A stretch of 64,000 bases of DNA from Smittia aterrima. Lineage: Eukaryota; Arthropoda; Insecta; Diptera; Chironomidae. The position numbers were made by a program, and so were the translations under genes. Below the pieces are notes generated by a model that made no database searches, had not been told where the DNA came from, and was given only the letters and a program-made list of their open reading frames with translations. The DNA is taken from NCBI GenBank assembly GCA_033063855.1, contig CP093830.1, forward strand, positions 22,568,854-22,632,853. Direction: 5' to 3'. Shown here in pieces: positions 59,846 through 64,000 of this stretch. The stretch's first letter is position 1; every line of letters starts with the position of its first letter.

Positions 59846-60388
59846 ATGGAATCGATTGATAAACTTCCGAAATCAATTTTCGAGATTGAAGCAAATACTT
59901 TGAGTGGAAATATTATCAAGCTAGAAAAATTTCGTGGAAAATGTTTGTTGATCGTGAACATCGATTTCGATTGTGGCCAGAAGAAGGAAAACTTTGAAAA
60001 GCTCCGTGAATTAAAGAAGAAATTTCCGAATGGTGATAAAAGATTTCTTTTCAATAATCGAAATTAGAAATCATTCTTGACTTTAGATTTGGAAATTCTG
60101 TTGTTTCCCTGCAATCAATTCAATGGAACAAGCTCAATGGATGATGAAAACAACCTTCTAACATTTGTTCAACGTGATAAAATTGACTTTGCTGAGATTT
60201 TCACACCTGTGTCTATTGTTGGTTCCGATACTCATCCGTTATTTGCATTTCTAAAATCGGAGAGACCTGGTGTCATCGCTTGGAATTTTGCAAAGTTCAT
60301 CGTAAGCAAAAATGGGAGAGAAGTTATTCGATTCAATCATCGAGTTTTATTTTCTGCGATTGAAACCGAAATTCTTAAAATGATTTGA
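59846..60388 (+). CDS. Glutathione-peroxidase-like protein with intact catalytic cysteine
   Basis: Exons 59846-60032 and 60087-60388 give 162 residues, typical for a cytosolic cysteine-type GPx. The tetrad positions are present: Cys43 in FDCGQKKENF (cysteine where mammals use selenocysteine), Gln74 in LLFPCNQF, and Trp and Asn in AWNFAKFIV. The usual VNVAS lead to the catalytic Cys reads VNIDF here, a divergent active-site loop. Insect enzymes of this type mostly use thioredoxin to reduce hydroperoxides; the donor here is not known. An in-frame upstream ATG at 59816 would add ten residues; the 59846 start matches the length of its paralogue exactly. The stop is 16 bp from the facing RING gene. 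Confidence 0.85.
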
Positions 60389-60394
60389 TAAAAT

Positions 60395-60400
60395 TTTATT
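60395..60400 (-). terminator. Poly(A) signal of the RING / DUF4729-like gene
   Basis: AATAAA on the minus strand begins four bases after that gene's stop codon at 60405. Cleavage would fall inside the antisense of the GPx-like last exon, so the two transcripts must overlap at their 3' ends. Confidence 0.6.
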
Positions 60401-60404
60401 TGTT

Positions 60405-61927
60405 TCAATGGAAAACAATTTGACAGGAAAGCATTTTCTTTTCATTGCTAGTGAGCTTTTTAAGCTCTAAGCTCGAGATTGAGAGAGCAATTTCCTTTGG
60501 ACTTATAGCTTTGTTCATGAAATGCACAGAAGTTGAAATACTTTTAATCATCGTTGCTTCATAATCGTCTCGTCCATGCGACCATAATGTCAATGTATAG
60601 TTGACTGGAAATTGATAAACGGCAACGAGATAAATGAAAAAGTATTCATCGGAAATTTTGGCTTTCCCAGAAGATGAAAAAGCTTTTCTCAGCGACATTC
60701 TTGATGTGAGAAGAAGAATAGGAAGACAGTTCTCAAAAGTTCCATAGCCAATGTCAAAAACCTTTCCTGAGAGTAGAAATAACTTTTGACAAGTCAACAT
60801 ATTCACGTTTCCCATTTGATTGATTCTCATGTTGACGATCTTGTTTGGTTCAATTTTTCTAATGTCAATGTAAGGATGATCAATGCAAATGTGATTGCAA
60901 AAGTCCGATGGAACGCTACTTGATGAACAGTTTGTTATAGGACATCGAACGGGAAATCTTGGAAGTCTTCTTGAGTCTCTTGTGAGCTCAGTATATGTTG
61001 AACTTTTCAGGAGATCGAAATTCGTAATTTCACAAATTGGCTCCATTTGAGCAGCAAAGGATTCATCAGAGTTAAAAACTGAAGCAAATCTCACGCGATA
61101 TCCGATCGAATCGATTCCTTTTTTAGGTGGAGAGTCATAAGGTGAACTAGTAGACGAAACTGTGACGTTCGTGAAGTGAGCGGTATCTGAATCCTCAAGA
61201 TCCTTATCATTCTTAAAAAATTCGAAGACTGAACCTATTTCAGATTCGATATTGCCTTTTGAGAAGCTGTAACTTGATGTGCTAATATTTTTTGATGATG
61301 AAATAAGTGGGCACAAGCTCTCCGTGTAACTATGATTCGAACTTTTAATACTTTCATGTTCTCCGTAGCAAGAAGTTTGAATAGCTTGATGAATTAACAA
61401 TTGACTTTTGTTAGAAGTGGAAGTTTTCACTGGAAATACAGATTCGTCATCAGATTTCGTGGAAGCTTTAAATCCATTCAAGATCTCTTGCTCTTCTTCA
61501 TCAATTGAAATCGAAAGCGAAGATTCCGGATGTACTGCAACGACTTTAAAGCAACCTACGACGTCTTTGTCACAATCGTCAATGTCATTTTCCTCGAATT
61601 TATTTAAACTTTGCATAAGCAAGCTGCCAGATCCACCTGAAGAATTTTGTGACTGATTTTCAAGTTCAGATTGAGATTTCGATGAGTCCAAGATGAACAG
61701 TCTCGGCAAATTTCCAACTTTTTGAATCTTAAGATAAAGAGATTAGATTTCAATTAATAAAATTGAATTTCCCTTACACAAACGAAATTTGAAATTTCTG
61801 CTTGACACTCTCGACATTTTCCAGATATATCTTCACAGTCTTCACAATTTACATGACCAACTGGACAAATTTTCATTTGACACTCGAGAATCTCTTTTTC
61901 AACTTTGTGACAAATCGAGCAAAACAT
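60405..61927 (-). CDS. RING-finger protein with C-terminal SIAH/DUF4729-like region
   Basis: Minus exons 61927-61778 and 61727-60405 give 490 residues. The first exon is a complete C3HC4 RING: Cys3, Cys6, Cys21, His25, Cys28, Cys31, Cys38 and Cys41, with SIAH-like spacing (ILECQ then CPVGHVNC). A long Ser-rich acidic linker (about 60-270) follows. Then comes a C-terminal domain (about 270-490) beginning with a CxxxxC...H...H zinc pair (CPITNC, HICIDHP) and beta-rich sequence. This resembles the insect DUF4729 proteins, which are related to seven-in-absentia. It is therefore probably an E3 ubiquitin ligase; the substrate is unknown. The start is well supported because the RING begins at residue 3. 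It is flanked by the two GPx-like genes. Confidence 0.82.
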
Positions 61928-62040
61928 TTTCGAAAAATCTTTGGAATGTGAATTGAGAAAAATAAAATGAAATGTAAACTACTACGATTAAAATATTTCT
62001 TTGCTTCTTTTTTTATATTTTATTCAAGAAACTGTTTCCT

Positions 62041-62638
62041 TCAAATCAATCGCTTCACAGCATTTTCAATGTCAATAAATTCAGACGTGTGGCTGAATCT
62101 TTCAACGACCTGTCCACGTTTGTCTACGAGAAATTTTGTAAAATTCCAGTCAACCTCCAGAGCTTTGGCTTGCGTTAAATATTTAAACATTGGATGAGCT
62201 TGAGGACCTTTGACATTAACCTGAAGAATACAAACGGTAAAGTCATATCACACAACAAAACTAATCGAACACACCATTGAAAACACTTCAGCAAACTCTA
62301 TTCCTTCAAACTTAGCCCAGCAAAATATTTCTGATCCATCACGTTCAGGCATTGGATCCCCGAATTGACAGCACGGAAAGAGCAAAATTGTGATATCTGA
62401 AATAAAAAATAATTAAATAAATTATAAAAGTTTTGAATGAAATAAAGCTACCATCGCAGAACTTTTGCTTGATGTCTTTGAGTTCCAAGAAATTTCTGTC
62501 GGCAAGTTCATCATTTGTCGCAAAATTCACAATAAGCAGAACCTGGTTATTATCATATTTCGAGAGGTTTACATCAGTTCCATGCAAATCCTTCACAACG
62601 AAATCGTAGATCGAAGGAGAGTTTGTTTTCTTACTCAT
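62041..62638 (-). CDS. Glutathione-peroxidase-like pseudoenzyme (catalytic Cys replaced by Asp)
   Basis: Minus exons 62638-62452, 62396-62275 and 62220-62041 give 162 residues, the same length as its neighbour at 59846. The GPx fold is well kept (LLIVNFATNDELADRNF, ILLFPCCQFG, AHPMFKYL, VDWNFTKFLVDKRG). At position 43, where the peroxidatic cysteine belongs, there is Asp (TNDE where the family has the CG pair). The Asn next to Gln74 is Cys (FPCCQF rather than FPCNQF). Gln, Trp and the WNF Asn remain. Peroxidase activity is therefore not expected. All splice sites and the frame are intact, so it is a maintained protein and not a dead gene. The first intron is at the same codon and phase as in the paralogue. 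Confidence 0.88.
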
Positions 62639-64000
62639 TTTCTTTCAAGCAGTACGTCTACTTAACTCAAATTCACAACATCGAGTGAAATGAAAATATT
62701 CATTAAACATTTAAAGTATTGAAAGATATTTGAAATTCAAAGTAATGTCAATGTGTTATCATGAATAAATATTTTTAAACCATTTGCCAAACTTAGGTCT
62801 CGACTGTTTGGTTGAAGTCAGCATTAGAAGTACACGCAACAATTAGAAAAATTCCGTTTAGCTTTTCTGAAATTAAAATTGAATTAAAATCTCAGAACTT
62901 TTTTCATAATTCTGTTTCTTTATTTCATTCATTTGCTTGCTTCATATTTGCTAACATTTCTGCAATGCGTTGCTTATCGTACAGTGGATTTTTAATGTAC
63001 TCTCCACACAACTTTACAATTTCAAAAGGTCAAAGGAAAATCTGCGTTCTGATTTTTTTTTAGGAATGGGAAGAAAAGATCGAGCAATGAGCTTGTCCTT
63101 TGGGGAATGTTTTGAATCTTTTTATCAATTTTTGTTTTGTACAAAAACATGGAATCATCGTCGAATTGGTTCAGATTGGACCTTGGTGTTATGTTTATAG
63201 GAGGAATATATTCTTCAGCCAAAAAAGCGAATATCTATTTACAAGACTTTGTCATTGGAATAAGAAAGTGTGAGCGAGAAAGGATGAAAATTTTGCTTTA
63301 GAAAAATATTTTCTCAAATATTTACATTTTGATCTGTTTGATCAGTGTTGTCGACAAAAATAAATAAACTTTCTTATCTTGTTCTTGCAAAGGAAACCGA
63401 AGTTGTAAGAAGCCACTCAGATTGCAATTCCACTCCATCTATCATCGTTTTATCACTTTATATCGCATATATGAAACGCAAACACAAATCATTTGAAATA
63501 TTATCAAAATATATGTTTATGCAAAGCAATTGAAAAAAAATCGTCGCTTAATTCTAATTGTATGGAATAAAATAATCTTTTTGTTACAAAATATGTAAGT
63601 TTCACCTTTTCTCACAATCATGATCAAGCTTCAAGCGATTCACAATGTTATCGCTTAGTTAAAGTTAAAAATACTTATTGGACTTCTCGACTTTGAATTA
63701 TTTTTATCCGTTTCTGTTGCTTTTCGGTGCATTCAACTCGTCGGTAGCTCCTTCAGCGCTTAAAATTATTAACAAGGATTTTTGAAGTTGGTTTTTTGTC
63801 CTTCGATGAAAAATGATTCATGGGAAGAGAAAGAAAAGTTTGCCAAAAAATTGTTTCAGTAATTTCAAAGTTCAAAAACAAAACTCTTCTGTCTACAAAA
63901 CAAGAAAACTTTAGAGAATTTGTGCGGGTTACAAACTACTAAGGGCAAGGTAATTTTCGATGAATACTTTAGCTCAATTGAAAGCTTAAATGCAAGCTTT
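62639..64000. other. Right flank, mostly unannotated
   Basis: 1.36 kb. It includes two coding-like blocks on the minus strand (next entry). From 63230 to the end I see nothing recognisable. Confidence 0.5.
62925..63222 (-). other. Coding-like remnant or unresolved 3' exons of a minus-strand gene
   Basis: Two minus-strand blocks look protein-coding. About 63219-63060 reads EEYIPPINITPRSNLNQF onward, and about 63017-62925 reads LCGEYIKNPLYDKQRIAEML and ends in a stop followed immediately by AATAAA. They are in different frames, with a run of nine A's and in-frame stops between them, and I could not place a valid intron. This is either a decayed gene or a real gene whose splice structure I cannot resolve. 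No family was recognised. Confidence 0.3.

Overview
The window looks like nuclear DNA of a lower (nematoceran) fly, and its compactness suggests a non-biting midge (Chironomidae). The evidence is AT-rich sequence, many introns of only 50-80 bp with clean GT...AG ends, insect-type gene families (CYP4-clan P450, NPC2-like ML proteins, FoxQ2) and gene spacing that is often below 200 bp. The species assignment is inference. I rebuilt exon chains by hand from splice sites and reading phase. I saw no rRNA, tRNA, CRISPR array or intact transposon.

Layout. 0.2-3.7 kb (+): a SAM-domain protein I cannot name. 4.1-6.9 kb (+): three tandem secreted ML/NPC2-like lipid-binding genes, the last two a recent duplication. 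8.3-11.1 kb (-): a CYP4-clan P450 with a 15-nt microexon. 11.1-16.3 kb: long non-coding stretch. 16.3-21.0 kb (+): EMAP-like WD-repeat microtubule protein. 22-23.6 kb (+): F-box protein. 23.9-26.9 kb (-): DHX36/RHAU helicase, with a stray 55-bp piece of it lying before the F-box gene. 27.1-28.1 kb (+): CCDC137-like protein. 28.2-30.1 kb (-): PPWD1. 30.9-32.3 kb (+): SAMHD1-like dNTP hydrolase without a SAM domain. 32.5-33.5 kb (-): TAF8. 33.7-38.6 kb (+): CCAR1. 38.6-41.0 kb: an LRR-BTB gene flanked by a relic of a second copy and by scrambled copies of CCAR1 sequence. 42.6-43.4 kb (-): unrecognised two-span membrane protein. 43.8-44.2 kb (+): RNA polymerase I/III subunit RPAC2. 44.7-46.7 kb (-): Api5. 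47.1-48.2 kb (-): BTB-BACK protein. 48.2-57.4 kb: gene-poor, apart from a single-exon FoxQ2 gene at 52-53.3 kb. 57.5-58.6 kb (-): OA1/GPR143-like receptor. 59.1-59.4 kb (-): a 77-residue CCDC103-like protein. 59.8-62.6 kb: two glutathione-peroxidase-like genes around a RING protein; one of the two has lost its catalytic cysteine.

The central 22-47 kb is mostly housekeeping nuclear and RNA biology (helicase, spliceosomal cyclophilin, TFIID subunit, polymerase subunit, CCAR1, Api5) in divergent and convergent pairs that must share promoters or 3' ends. There is no single pathway. The most unusual content is the pseudo-peroxidase and peroxidase pair, the gene relics around 21.7 kb and 38.6-41.0 kb, the ML gene array with its breakpoint relic and possible MITE, and the reduced SAMHD1 and CCDC103 proteins.
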